A stretch of DNA of 64,000 nucleotides from Lepidostoma basale (taxonomy: Eukaryota > Arthropoda > Insecta > Trichoptera > Lepidostomatidae): positions 816,501 to 880,500 of the forward strand of contig JAHDVF020000751.1 of NCBI GenBank assembly GCA_022606425.2. The letters are read 5' to 3'. Within the stretch, counting starts at the first letter, position 1. Each line of letters begins with the position of its first letter. The translations under genes were made by a program, and so were the position numbers. The notes under the pieces were generated by a model. That model saw only the letters and a program-made list of their open reading frames with translations, was not told the DNA's origin and did not search any database. This document shows positions 32,740 through 44,439 of the stretch, piece after piece.

Positions 32740-33110
32740 GTTAATTACTCCTCACATATGGCATTGCATCGAGGGCAGACACTGTCAAAACAAAGAGCAT
32801 ACTCAGGATAACCGAGATGAAAACACTCCGCGCTATAGCTGGCAAAACCCTACGTGATCGAGTTAGGAATACAGCAATCCGAGAAATCTGCGAGGTCGAA
32901 GATGTGTTCAGATGGGGACGTCAAAGACGGCGATACTGGCATCAACATGTAGAAAGAATGAGCTCAAATAGGATACCATACATAGCTCTCCGTGGAACGC
33001 CAAACGGACAACACCGACCAGGAAGACCCCCGAAACGGTGGAGAGAAAGCTGGAGTTCAAGAGGACCCGCCTGAAATAACAGACTCCTGAGTCTATCAAA
33101 AGTGAAGAAG
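32740..33110 (+). mobile_element. RTE-E relative, open frame
   Basis: 85 open codons from MKTLRAIAGKTLRDRVRN through RRRYWHQHVERM to GRPPKRWRES, then an AAG-containing tail. It diverges from the 33495 copy, so it is a separate subfamily. Confidence 0.7.
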
Positions 33111-33490
33111 AAGTTAATTACTGATGTATATGTTTTAAGAACATTTTCAATTTCAAATCTGTATATTAAATCATCATTCTTTTATTTTAATTATCGTTTC
33201 GAAGAATAAAACAGACAATCGAAACCAGTTAAAAAAGAATAACGGATTAAAATTAATTAACATATTATGGACTTGGAATTGAAAGTCAAAACGCGTTCTT
33301 TTATTATTAATGTTTACATATTTACGAAAATTTTGTTATTATCCAAATGTCTTCGAAAGATGTTAAATTTTAATAAATTTAATTAACAATGCTATCAACA
33401 GTGTGATAACAAAAATATTTAACGACATTATAAGGTTTGAATAACTTTTTAATACTGTAATTTTTCAATATTTTTTTGAATTTTTCACAA
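33111..33490. other. AT-rich spacer, nothing recognised
   Basis: No repeat or coding signature. May be the intron or 3' flank of the minus-strand gene whose exon starts at 34943. Confidence 0.4.
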
Positions 33491-33494
33491 GCAT

Positions 33495-33905
33495 GTTTCG
33501 TTTATCTATAAAACATGCGTGCGACCTATCATGACGTACGCTGTAGAGACGCGGGTCGACACTGTGCGAACCAAGGGACTACTAAGAACATCGGAGATGA
33601 AGGTCCTAAGATTAATTACTGGAAAAACCCTCCGAGATCGTGTCCGCAACGTAGACATAAGAAAAATTTGCGAAATAGAGGATATCGTTCAGTGGAGTAG
33701 ATCCAGAAGAAGATACTGGAGGGACCATGTAGCCCGAATGGATGGTGACGGACTCGCATATACAGCCGCTTATGAAATCCCCTCCGGACACCGCCCACCT
33801 TGAAGACCGCCTAAGAGATGGAGGAACAGCTGGATCTCATCATCCGACGAGACATGATTTCTGTGTCACAGATCGTCAGATCTATTAAAAGAAGAAGAAG
33901 TAGAG
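33495..33905 (+). mobile_element. RTE-E 3' end
   Basis: Encodes MTYAVETRVDTVRTKGLLRT, GKTLRDRVRNVDIRKICEIE, RRRYWRDHVARMDGD and GRP-like segments, with a TGA at 33801 inside the GRPP motif. The tail is GAAGAAGAAG. Confidence 0.75.
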
Positions 33906-34144
33906 AAGAATATATTTCGGGACACAGAAGCCCTTTATCAGTGTTAATTTTAAGGTAAAATTTTCTATACTAAGAAAAGGACCTGTATCCCAAAACATGT
34001 TTGTAAAAAGTGCGAAAAATTGTTGTGAAAATACAATGCTTTCAAAAAGTACTTCGAATGTGAATCCACAATACAATGTGATGTCAAATCTAGAAGAAAA
34101 TCATTATAAGGTGGTTGTTAATTTGTGAATATGGCAAAACTTAC

Positions 34145-34943
34145 ATCCCAGATCTTCGAAAAACTTGGACTTCAGCGGCACATCGTCGTAGAACTGCCCC
34201 ACATCCGGAACTGGCTTCCTTTTCCCCGGTTTCCGGTTGGCGCCGTCTTTAATTCCGCTGCCACTCGCGTTGTCTACTGCCTTCTTATCATCGACTACGT
34301 AGTAAGACAGCGGTTTGTCTCTGGTTTCGTCAAAATTAACAACAGTTGTGTTTGTGATATATCTATTCCCGACGTCAACTGGCTTCGTTTGAGGCAGAGA
34401 ATCGTTCATAACTAGTTTAAATGGTTTTGAACTTAGCTTAACCGGTTTCCTGTTTGAATTTATTTCCATATCTGGCTTCGATGGGGCAAATCCAATTAAG
34501 TCGACTCTATCGTCTGTCAAACTTTCTTCTGCAGCAGCGAATCCCAGTTTGTTGAAGTTCAACTTGACTTGGTCTGGCTTTAACTTGACGATATATGGTT
34601 TATCATCAAATTTCTCATCGTACGGTTTTCGCATTGTTGTGATGTGGTATTTCTTTCTGTTCGCGTTGAACCCGTTTTGATTTGGGTAGGACTGTTCGTA
34701 GTATTGGATTCTTTTAATGTTGCCTGAACCTCCATTGTTCAAAGGAATTAGAGGAGTCTTGCTAACGAGGGTCCATCTATCATGACCATGCGGTCTCTGA
34801 CCATAGTATCTAGGTTCAGCTTCACCTATACTGCCCATGGATTCACTTTCTTTACTTTCAATACCTTCATCTTTAAAAACTATCTTATCACTTGCGAAAC
34901 ACGATTTAACACATAAAACAATTAAAAAAGTAATATATAACAT
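34145..34943 (-). CDS. First coding exon of a secreted protein
   Basis: I choose the second ATG (34943) because a signal peptide follows at once: MLYITFLIVLCVKSCFAS. An ATG 22 codons upstream (35009) would put a charged stretch before it. The exon encodes 266 residues and then reaches GGGAT|GTAAGT, a consensus donor, at 34145/34144. Reading through instead gives 13 unremarkable codons to a stop at 34104. The mature part is hydrophilic, rich in Lys, Asp, Pro and Asn, with EPRYYGQRPHGHDRWTLVSK and repeated KP/PxK motifs and no domain I know. The next exon (phase 1) was not found to the left. A role in the extracellular space is inferred only from the signal peptide. Confidence 0.65.
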
Positions 34944-35379
34944 ATTTTTATAATTTCTTTTTATTCCATTTCTTTTACAATTCAACGCATTTATAACATT
35001 ACATATCATTTTAATTACGGTAACTTTAAAACGGCTTCAGATTTATTTTTTTATTCTTAAATTCATTTATGTAATATATATTTTTAATTTTCAACAAAAA
35101 ATATCACAGAAATTTTATTTATATTGCTAAATGTGTATATATTTGGAAAAAAAAGTTTTGTCGCACCTATAACACATGAACCGTTTTCAAAATTATTTTA
35201 ATCAATTGTGATTATAATTAATTGAGCTTTGATGTTAGTTATGTATAAAATTATTGATTTTTATTGAAAAATGTCTGAAGTTTCACTTAATTGTTTTTTT
35301 TTTTTAGGTATTCGTGTCAATTTTCACTTTTATTGTTTGTTTTTCGTCAAAATTTCGCTGATACGCGCGGAAAGATTTG

Positions 35380-35620
35380 ATTTTCTCTCGGACCGGCACA
35401 CTGACGGCTTGGATGACGAAACGGGTGCTTGTGATCGGAGAAGGCGACTCCTTTCTCCGCGGAGATCGAGCGAGAACTGGCCGGGTAGACATTTGGTAAA
35501 ATGTTTAGTGATTGGCTGGTCGAAATCGAGAAAAATGTGACAGGCAACCGCCACGCGGCGGTGCGCGGGGGTAGGCAGAGGACAAACAACAGACTAACGG
35601 GATTCATCTGTACTTAAACC
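35380..35620 (-). promoter_or_regulatory. CpG-rich patch, possible promoter
   Basis: About 240 bases much richer in CpG than the surroundings (CTTTCTCCGCGGAGATCGAG, CAACCGCCACGCGGCGG), about 450 bases upstream of the signal-peptide ATG of the minus-strand gene. No TATA box or initiator can be fixed, so this is inference from composition and position. Confidence 0.35.
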
Positions 35621-35758
35621 GTTGGGCTATCGATATATATTATACTAGCAAGTTATGTCACTTCATCACCGAAGTATTTAAACACCTTTTTATTTAATGT
35701 TTTAAACATGAAACACTGTTATTATACGCAACACAATTTATTTTCATAAGATTGTAGA

Positions 35759-35794
35759 GACAGGTGTTTCGTCAATCTATGGTGGCATCATCAG
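35759..35794 (-). ncRNA. Hammerhead-like motif, weak stem II
   Basis: Minus strand: CUGAUGA, U, GCCACC..., GAAAC, ACCUGUC. The conserved core and GUC are intact, but the stem-II arms pair poorly. Lies just beside the 35-bp tandem array. Confidence 0.45.
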
Positions 35795-35902
35795 ATGTAA
35801 CAAAGTTCGTTCAAATAAATGGATTATCTATTATAAATAAAATATTAGTATGTTACATTGTTTAGGCGGAAACACTATGATATTTTAAAATTATTAACGG
35901 TT

Positions 35903-36545
35903 ATAATGTCACAATTAAATATTGTAAAAACAATGTTATAATATCACAATTAAATAATGTAAAAACAATGGTATGACATCACAATTAAATAATGTAAATA
36001 CAATGTTACAATATCACAATTAAATAATGTAAAAACAATGTTATATATCACAATTAAATAATGCAAAAACAATGTTACAATATCATAATTAAACAATGCA
36101 AAAACAATGTTATGGTATCACAATTAAATAATGTAAATACAATGTTATGATATAACAATTAAATAATGTAAATACAATGTTATAATATCACAATTAACTA
36201 ATGCAAAAAACAATGTTATAATATCAAAATTAAATAATGTTAAAATATCACAATTAAATAATGCAAAAACAATGTTATGATATCACAATTAAATAAAGTG
36301 AAAACAATGTTTTATTATCACAATTTAAAAATGTAAAAACAGTGTTATACCTACAGTGTTATAGATCACAATTGAATAATGTAAAAACAATGTGATAATA
36401 TCACAATCAAATTATGCAAAACAATGCCATAATATCACTATAAAATAATGTAAACACAATGTTATAATATCGCAATTAAATAATGTAAAAACAATGTTAT
36501 AATATCATAATTAAGTAAAAACAGTTTTACAATATCACAATTTAA
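35903..36545. repeat. Minisatellite, ~35-bp unit
   Basis: About 18 imperfect tandem copies of a unit containing ATGTAAAAACAATGTTA and ATATCACAATTAAATA. Units vary by single bases and small indels. Confidence 0.85.
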
Positions 36546-36589
36546 TTATTATCATATTTGTATTGTTATTATGAGAATTATACATATGT

Positions 36590-36812
36590 TTCAGAGCGTC
36601 TTCATTTATGACACTCTGAGCGCGTTTTTTGGGATTGTGGTGTCATGTATTCGATTCCATGTGACATGATGGGTCGCACACAAGTATTATAAATTCTTAC
36701 TTTGCTGCTGATCTTCATGTCAGGGTTTTTCCATATTGAATTCTCTAAGCATCCTGAGATGACTGCAGCCTTATTTAGTTGACCCATTTGCCTACACAAG
36801 TTCACATCCAGA
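36590..36812 (-). mobile_element. RTE-E fragment
   Basis: Minus-strand MGQLNKAAVISGCLENSIW, then KISSKVRIYNTCVRPIMSHG, the post-palm region of RTE-E. No tail. Confidence 0.65.
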
Positions 36813-36835
36813 TATCATTTTATTCGACAACAAAC

Positions 36836-37172
36836 GAGGGTGATCTGAGGATGGGTAGGCTGAAGTGGCCACGAAGAACCGATGGCTGATGGGTGAGACG
36901 GGTTCTGGAGTGGAGACCGCCTACAGGATTCTGCACAGTTGGACGTCCCCCTGTCCGCTGGACCGACGATCTGAAGAGGATTGCTGGACATGGATGGATG
37001 GGAGCGGCAATGGATAGGGGGCGGCGGCGATGATGATGATGATTCCAAAGATAAAGTGTAATATGCAGAACCAACCTGCCTCTGGTGATTCCGGTGGGGA
37101 GAACTATCAACTTGCTGAATATGATCGCTTCGGAGATCGACGTCTTTCATATTAGTGAAAGTACGTTTAGTA
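36836..37172 (+). mobile_element. RTE-H end joined to family I end
   Basis: 36836-37042: a coding trace of the RTE type (GTTGGACGTCCCCCTGTCCG, GATCTGAAGAGGATTGCTGG) ending in a GATGATGATGATGAT tail. 37051-37172: a family I 3' piece starting at the NLPLVIPVGR-like segment. Confidence 0.6.
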
Positions 37173-37279
37173 CAGTCTTTTCTCCTGATATAGTTATGTT
37201 ATACAACATTTTGAATGTATACAAATTCTTGTAGACAAATACTGGATTTCACCCATTGCGGATAAATTATTTTTATTTT

Positions 37280-37506
37280 ATAAGGATTAATTGTATCTCA
37301 ATAGAGACGAAGATGTAAATCGTTTTCTGGGAACAGAATGTGGTGGCCGAGGCGCTTACAGGACTTATGACATGTCATTGGTTGGGTTGAGCGATCGATG
37401 TTGTTAAACAAAAGGTCATAAGTCCTGTAAGCGCCTAGGCCACCACATTCTGTTCCCAGAAAACGATTTATATCTTCGTCTCTATTGAGATACAATTAAT
37501 CCTTAT
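37280..37506. repeat. Family P hairpin MITE
   Basis: Two arms of about 92 bases (37280-37371 and 37415-37506) are inverted copies with only a few mismatches, separated by 43 bases. Arms start ATAAGGATTAATTGTATCTC. TTAA occurs at both ends of the shared P terminus, but pairing extends past it, so the target site is unclear. Confidence 0.75.
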
Positions 37507-37554
37507 AGTTATGTTATATTTATAAGATGGAATGCAATCAAAATTATTTGCAGG

Positions 37555-37690
37555 TTTATCGGGGTCTCGCCAAATATGACAGCGTCGTCCGCATAACAGA
37601 CAATGTCTGTGATCTTTTCTCCCAGTTTGTATCCTTTATTCAGTATCTTAATTTCCTCCACAATTCCATCCATCACACACAAGCCCATTC
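37555..37690 (-). mobile_element. RTE reverse transcriptase palm fragment
   Basis: Minus strand encodes LGEKITDIVCYADDAVIFG, the YADD active-site motif of a non-LTR reverse transcriptase. It probably belongs to RTE-E or a relative. Only about 45 codons. Confidence 0.65.
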
Positions 37691-37747
37691 AATTCAAACG
37701 CGTTAACAAATTAAATGCCAGATGGTTAACGTAATTTTATTTTATTT

Positions 37748-38335
37748 TATCGTTTTTATAAAGAATTTTTACAGGGGTAAAAATAAATTTTTCATTTGTT
37801 CCAATGACAATTTGAATAATTTCTTCAATATTATTTTAAAGTTCTTGCTGGTTAAGTGCCTTATTACAACTAATTTAAATAACGGTTGATACGTGTAACA
37901 TAAATTAAATAAACACAAAAGTCCGGATCGTCCATGTCAACATGTGCAACATCGAAAAAAACATTACGTGTTATTACATTATGTGCTAAATTAAAAAAAC
38001 AGTGGATTCGTGGAACATAAATTAAATAGACAATATGTGCACCATCTAAAAAGAACATTTTGTGTTAAATTATTTTTATTTTGTTATTTTATTTTATATC
38101 ATTGTATTTTTTATTTTTTGTTTTAGATTTATTTTGTGGGTGTAGGACTATCGAAGTGTGCGCGGGAGATGCCTATTAGTGGCGATGAGGTTCGCAACCC
38201 ATCACACCGCGTCTCCCGCGGAGCGAAAAGAGGAGGATGGAGTGCCGCATCAGTAAATGTGTGACAGTCCATTCTTTCTGCCTACCCTTTCGGGGAGATG
38301 GCGTGATGGTTAGTTAGTTAGTTAGTTTGGTAAAC
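37748..38335 (+). mobile_element. Element B copy
   Basis: Same architecture as 16328-16892, including the hairpin head (about 38160-38225) and the RTE-A1 tail with (GTTA)n. The three long copies have similar 5' limits. Confidence 0.7.
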
Positions 38336-38604
38336 GTAAAACCCAGAAGACCAGCAAAAATGTGGCGAGACAGTTCAATGTCGCAGGATATCTCTATGTA
38401 ACAAACAGATCTTTGGGTCCACTACAAGAGAAAGAAGAAATAAAATGTTATATAAATATGTAATTAACTAACTTACCATAACTGCATTAGATATGACCGC
38501 TTTTTAACAATCGATTAACACTAATATTCATTACCATACTGTAGGATTTAATGGCAGATTGTGTTTAATGGTAGTTATATGTAGATATTTATAAAAGTCT
38601 AATA

Positions 38605-39060
38605 ATACCAACGATTACGGAGGAAGATGTAGCCAGCAGACTCAACAAGGCAAGGGGAGTTTTCGCTATTCTTCGCCCTGTATGGCGTTCCAGTATCATT
38701 TCGAGAAAGCTCAAGCTCCAAATATTCAGCAGTAGCGTTAAAAACTGTACGGATGTGAGACTTGGAAATCTACCGCGAACGTTATTGGAAAACTCCAGGT
38801 GTTTATAAATAGGTGCCTTCGCTCAATATTCAAGATCTATTGGCCCCAAACAGTGTCAAAAGCCGTTATCTGGACCTTGGCAGGCGAAAAGTCAATTAGA
38901 GAACAAGTCGCTAGACCTAAAGTCACCTGGAGAAGAGCCCTGCAGGACGAGGTTAAGGCAGCAGGCCTCACTTGGGATGATGTTAGGCATCAGGCATGCG
39001 ATAGAGTCGGGTGGAGAAGGTTCCTTGAGGCCCTATGCACCACGAAGGTGTGACAGGACA
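38605..39060 (+). mobile_element. RTE-G fragment
   Basis: Encodes FAILRPVWRSSIISRKLKLQ (shifted), CETWKSTANVIGKLQVFINR and GWRRFLEALCTTKV, a different RTE-like C-terminus, followed by an AAG-rich tail. At least one frameshift, near 38740. Confidence 0.6.
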
Positions 39061-39084
39061 AAAAGTAGAAAAAGAAGAATACCA

Positions 39085-39201
39085 ACGATTGAAATCAATG
39101 GTATCATGGTTTATTTATTGTTTCTTGAACAATGATGTAAAAATCCATATTAAATTATTGATAAGAATGAAAACGTCTGCTTTCTAGAAGTTTTATTATA
39201 C
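39085..39201. repeat. Family K left arm
   Basis: TTTATTGTTTCTTGAACAAT and GCTTTCTAGAAGTTTTATTA, the K arm, cut by the following RTE-A2 insertion. Confidence 0.55.
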
Positions 39202-39450
39202 AACAAAAAACGAACCATCACGCCTTTTCCCGAAAGGGTAGGTAGAGAGAATAGACCACCGTGTGGTGGCCGTAGACCAATAGATCACCACACTACTCTA
39301 TCCTGATACACCTCTCTAGATTCATCCATATTCATACAGCGAGTCATACACGCACGTCGATCTTTCGCCTTCTGGCCGACCTTTAAAATTTGATTGACTT
39401 GCTCATACATGTTTTCCTCGGTCTTCCTCGACACTGTACTCCATTCACAT
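39202..39450 (-). mobile_element. RTE-A2 tail fragment
   Basis: Minus copy of the A2 3' end with a short local duplication near 39255-39285 (GACCACC repeated) and a TTG-type tail. Confidence 0.6.
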
Positions 39451-39738
39451 AGTTGATGTCTGCTTTCCGCGGAGGATGCTATGCCGTTCTCGTTGCGGAT
39501 TGTGCAGGCAAATTACTTTATTAAATCTTGGTGTCGAGAATGTATATCAAAAAAATCAAATATCGAATGTCAGCCATGTGAGGAGTCAGAGAAATCGACG
39601 CACGTGCATGACACGATGTATGAATGTTGAGGAAGCGAGAGAAATATGTCAGGAAAGAAAAGTGTGGCATCCCATTCATTCTGCCTACCCCTTCGGGGAG
39701 AAGGCGTGATGGTTAATTAGTTAGTTAGTTTATTAAAT
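39451..39738 (+). mobile_element. RTE-A1 with internal deletion
   Basis: Starts in the RT palm (Y.DAMPFSLRI-type remnant of YADD) and jumps directly to the NVSHVRSQRNRRTCM segment, losing over 600 bases of the usual body, then ends with a (GTTA)n tail. Another internal-deletion derivative, like element B. Confidence 0.6.
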
Positions 39739-39764
39739 AAAGTACGGCGGGACACAGGAGGATA

Positions 39765-39885
39765 ATAGGGTAGGTTAAATGTGATCTGGCACCCCCCTTG
39801 CTGTTGCCGTTTTTAAATACAAGTACCGGATGGACTGGGGACAGGCCCAGAGAATGTACGAGCGAGACTGACGAAAGTGATGCAG
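39765..39885 (+). repeat. Family C copy
   Basis: GATCTGGCACCCCCCTTG, GGATGGACTGGGGACAGG and CGAGCGAGACTGACGAAAG, truncated at the right. Confidence 0.6.
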
Positions 39886-40292
39886 TCAGCAGGTATGAAA
39901 TTAATAAATAAAAAATTGGGATAATGGCTTAAGTTTGTAAGAAAAAAGAAGTATTTGATTAGTCGGAAAATAATAGTAATTTCGCCGAAACTTTCGACGT
40001 TGTTTTTGGTAAAAATGTATATAAAAAAATATCCCGTATTATATCTGACGAACAATGTTTCATTGTCACTTGGCACAATGGGCTTAAACTGTGAAGTTGA
40101 AGGTTACTGAACTCCGCTGAACAAAAGTTGTGTTATGTCCATTGGAGCGGAGATAGTTTAAATGTTAACTGATAACCAATCGTTATCACAAAATAGTACT
40201 CATTCCATTTCTGGTTGACAGAACGCCAAATTCCTAATACAAATTCGAATTCGAATTTATTTTCGATCGCTGTGGGATCGTAGGATCGCTGC

Positions 40293-41525
40293 GTTGGTTC
40301 GGATATATGGAGCTCATGGATGGAGAAAGAATGGTTATGAAGGTACAGGTTAACGATATAACTGGAGTATGGAGTCGAAGAAAACATGGCATGACCAGAT
40401 TAATCAAATTTTAAAGTTTGGTCATGGTAAAAGTCGGACTCGTTCTATGAATGTGGAGGAATCTCGAGAGGTGTGTCAGGATATAGTAGTGTGGCGGTCC
40501 ATTCTCTATGTCTACCCTTACGGATTGTCGTTGTATGATTTAAGGTATGGTAACTTAAGCCGATTTTCATGTCTTTTTTGGAGGGCGTTTTTTTGTAGGA
40601 AAATAAAAATGAATCGTTTTGGAAATTTAGGATGTTTTTATTTACATATTAAAAATACAAAAAAAAGTTTTTGAAAAAATTTAATAGTTCAATATTATTA
40701 TTATTATTAATCGAAGTTGGCACCTCGAAAAAAAAGCGCGTGTGTGGCCCGGGTGATTTTGGCTCTTGATGTTATCTGAAATCAAAAATTCTTGAAAATT
40801 CTTAATCTAAACACATGTCATTCTCGTCGGAACTACTGAGACATTTTTTCACTCCTTACTTTTGATTTTACAACCCCTTCTTTGCTGACTTTTTTTCGAA
40901 AGTCCGCCATTTTGTTATTTATCCATGAAATTTAACATCTGTGTGTCATCCAATTTCCGACGAGAATGACATGTCTTTAGATTAAGAATTTTCAAGAATT
41001 TTTGATTTCAGATAACATCAAGAGCCAAAATCACCGGGGCCACCCATGCGCTTTTTTTCGAAGTGCCAACTTCGATTAATAATAATAATAATAATGAACT
41101 ATTAAATTTTTTCAAAAAAAATATTTTTTGTATCTTTAATATGTAAATAAAAACATACTAAATTTCCAAAACGATTCAATTTTTTTTTTCATACAAAAAA
41201 AAACGCCCTCCAAAAAAGACATGAAAATCGGCTTAAGTTACCAGACTACTACCTTAAATCATACAACAACAATCCGTAAGGGTAGACATAGAGAATGGAC
41301 CGCCACACTACGCTATCCTGACACACATATCTACCTTCCTCCATATTTATACAACGAGACATACACGCACGTCGATTCTTCCGACTTCTACCATGACCAA
41401 ACTTTAAAATTTGATTAATCTGGTCATGCCATAATTTCTTTGACTCCATACTCCAGTTATATCGTTAACCTATACCTTCATAACCATTCTTTCTCCATCC
41501 ATGAGCTCCATATATCCGAACCAAC
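40293..41525. repeat. 1.2-kb palindrome (inverted duplication)
   Basis: Left arm 40293-40832 and right arm 40955-41525 are inverted copies with scattered differences, separated by 122 bases. Each arm consists of an RTE-A2 3' end on the outside (open to about 65 codons at 41249-41449, minus) and about 300 bases of unknown sequence inside (for example GCCAAAATCACC, ACATGTCATTCTCGTCGG). A transcript would form a very long hairpin. Confidence 0.8.
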
Positions 41526-41772
41526 TTTTTCTACCTTTAATATTATTCCTATTACTTTTATGATTATTATATTTTCTACCTTTAATATTTTCTCCTATAA
41601 ACAGTAACAAACCGTTCTTTAAATTAAAATATTTAGGTACCTAACTCAATTTCAGATAGAACTTCAAAATGATATCAAAGAAATTACTCAAATTGACTTA
41701 GGAACAAATACACAAAGATTCGAAAAAATTACCAAAGTTTGACATTTGATATATTATATATTTTTGTAACAC

Positions 41773-41808
41773 CTGATGATGTCAACATTGGTTGATGAAA
41801 CAGCTGTC
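41773..41808 (+). ncRNA. Hammerhead-like motif
   Basis: CUGAUGA, U, stem II GUCAAC/GUUGAU (closing G-U) with an AUUG loop, GAAAC, AGCUGUC. Core and cleavage triplet are intact. Preceded by AT-rich sequence without a recognisable coding region. Confidence 0.6.
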
Positions 41809-41859
41809 GTAAAGTAAAATAAATACAATTTGTGATATAAAACAAAGTTTTTGAATTAA

Positions 41860-42454
41860 TGGTGTTCTTCTACCGACCCTTATGTATGGAAGCGAAGCAT
41901 GGAACTGGCAAAAGAAGGATGAAAGTAGAATAAATGCAGTAGAAATGAGATCTCTTAGACTAATGTGTGGATACTCTGTGTATGATAGTGTCGAATGAAA
42001 ATATAAGAAGTGAATGCGGTGCGAATGATGGTATCATGAACAAAATAATGAAAGGATCATTAAGATGGTTTGGACATATGGAAAGAATGAATGAAGAAAG
42101 AATGGTAAAAAAATTATATGTTAATGATGTAAATGGTACCAGAAATAGAGGAAGACAAAGGAAAACGTGGCACGATCAAATAAATCAAATATTGAATGTC
42201 GGCCATGTGAGGAGTCAGAGAAATCGACGCGCGTGCATGACACGATGTATGAATGTTGAGGAATCGAATTGAGAAATATGTCAGGAAAGAAAAGTGTGGC
42301 AGTCCATTCTTTCTGCCTACCCCTTCGGAGAGACGGCTTGATGGTTAGTTAGTTAGTTAATACATTATATAAGTAAACGGAGAAGACATCATGTCTGCAA
42401 CATTAGGGTAATGGTGGAAATCTGGGAAGAGTGGATGCGTTTGTATGTTAAATA

Positions 42455-42455
<1 letters not shown>
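41860..42455 (+). mobile_element. RTE-A1 3' end plus upstream scrap
   Basis: 41860-42360 runs from the VLLPTLMYGSEAWNW segment to the end and (GTTA)n tail; a 2-base loss near 41987 shifts the frame. 42361-42455 is a separate piece of the NISV..ENLE region, also seen at 58825. Confidence 0.7.
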
Positions 42456-42835
<380 letters not shown>

Positions 42836-42903
42836 CAACAACAACATATATATACTGCTCTTTCTTCTATATATATATATTCAAATTTTGCCTATTCCAA
42901 AAA

Positions 42904-43870
42904 ATGGATCAAAGAATCTGTATCAAATTTTGTGTGAAAAACAAAATAAAGTGCGCGGACACATTTCGAATGTTGACTGTGGCATATGGTGAAGCTACCT
43001 TGGACCAAAGCAACGTTTATCGGTGGTACAAAATGTTCTCAGAGGGCCGAGAAGATATGAACGACGAAGAGCGTGCCGGACGCCCGAGCACGTCAACAAC
43101 AGACGAAAACATTGATAAAGTGAAGAAAAGTAGAAAAGAAGTATTAGCCAATCGTCGAATCACCGTTAGAGAAGTTGCTGAGGACCTAAACATATCGATT
43201 GGCTCGTGCCATTCGATTTTAACCAATGATTTGGGCATGAGTCGGGTCGCCGCGAAATTCGTGCCAAAATTGCTCAATTTCGACCAAAAACAGCATCGCG
43301 TTAACATTACTCAGGAGATGTTGGACTCGGTCCGTGACGACCCAAATGTGCTCCAGAGGGTCATAACTGGTGACGAATCATGGGTTTATGGTTATGACGT
43401 GGAAACCAAAACTCAATCATCCCAATGGAAGCGTGGTGCATCATGAGTTCCTACCACAGGGTAGTACGGTCAATAAGGAATATTACCTGCAAGTTATGCG
43501 CAATTTGCGCGAAGCAATCCGCCAGAAACGCCCGGATTTGTGGAAGAACAAAAACTGGCTTTTGCACCATGATAACGCCCCTGCTCACACATCGTTGCTT
43601 GTGCGCGAATATTTGGCCAAAAACAACACAGTAATGGTGCCGCAGCCACCGTATTCCCAGACCTGGCCCCCTGTGACTTTTTTCTGTTTCCAAAACTGAA
43701 GAGGCCCATGAAAGGACGACGCTACGCCACGATTGAGGAGATAAAGACGGCATCGAAGGAGGAGCTGAACAAGATCACAAAAATGATTTTTTTAAGTGCT
43801 TCGAGGATTGGAAAAAACGTTGGCATAAATGTATTATATCCGAGGGGAATTACTTTGAAGGGGACAAAAT
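42904..43870 (+). pseudogene. Mariner 2 transposase (D34D), broken
   Basis: Starts [20 protein letters not shown] and stays open for about 180 codons: HTH region, [15 protein letters not shown] linker, second HTH, then [11 protein letters not shown] with the first Asp at 43372. Around 43437 some 30 codons are deleted and the frame changes. Second Asp at 43571 (HHDNAPAH), third at 43675 (one base lost near 43658, so PYSPDLAPCD is out of frame). The C-terminus resumes with KGRRYATIEEIKTASKEE. The 34-residue spacing marks mariner. It differs clearly from mariner 1. Confidence 0.85.
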
Positions 43871-43942
43871 AGATATTCATGAATAAATAAATACTTTTTG
43901 GAAAAATATAAAATTCGCGATACTTTTTGAACAGACCTCGTA
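43871..43942 (+). mobile_element. Mariner 2 3' terminal inverted repeat
   Basis: Ends TTTTTGAACAGACCTCGTA, whose reverse (TACGAGGTCTGTTCAAAAA) is what the left TIR should be. No such left end is visible; the element starts directly after a TA tract. Confidence 0.6.
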
Positions 43943-43956
43943 TATATAGAGAAATA

Positions 43957-43958
43957 GA

Positions 43959-43998
<40 letters not shown>

Positions 43999-44345
43999 GT
44001 TATATATATATATATAAGAGCATAGCATATAGCAGCATATATATATATATATAGCAGTTATTGCTACATATTAAGAGCATATATATATATAGCAGCATAT
44101 ACATACATACATATATTACATATTATTATATATATACATATACATACATATATTGTTGTTACAGCAGCATATTATTACATATATTGTTGTTACATATTGG
44201 CTGGCTGGCATATTATTATTATTATTATATTATTATTATTATGCTACACATACACATTATTGTTGTTGTTATTACATACATACATACATATTATTGTTAT
44301 TGTTACATAGTTATTGTTATTGCTATTATGCTATTATATATATAT
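43957..44345. repeat. Mixed TA/ATT/CATA/GTT microsatellites
   Basis: A run of TA, ATT, CATA and GTT tracts on the other side of mariner 2. Confidence 0.85.
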
Positions 44346-44439
44346 AAATATCAGTGTTTCGCCAAAACAATGGACTATTTAAATATTATATTGATAATCG
44401 TATTCACAGTACCTAAATGTAAAATATAAAATATTCCAC

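Noticed and set aside
34104..34144. Read-through end of the 34943 exon as the true C-terminus
   Set aside because: A consensus GTAAGT donor precedes it and the extra codons show nothing; kept as a less likely alternative.
35903..36545. CRISPR-like array
   Set aside because: Units are contiguous without spacers and the genome is eukaryotic; it is a minisatellite.
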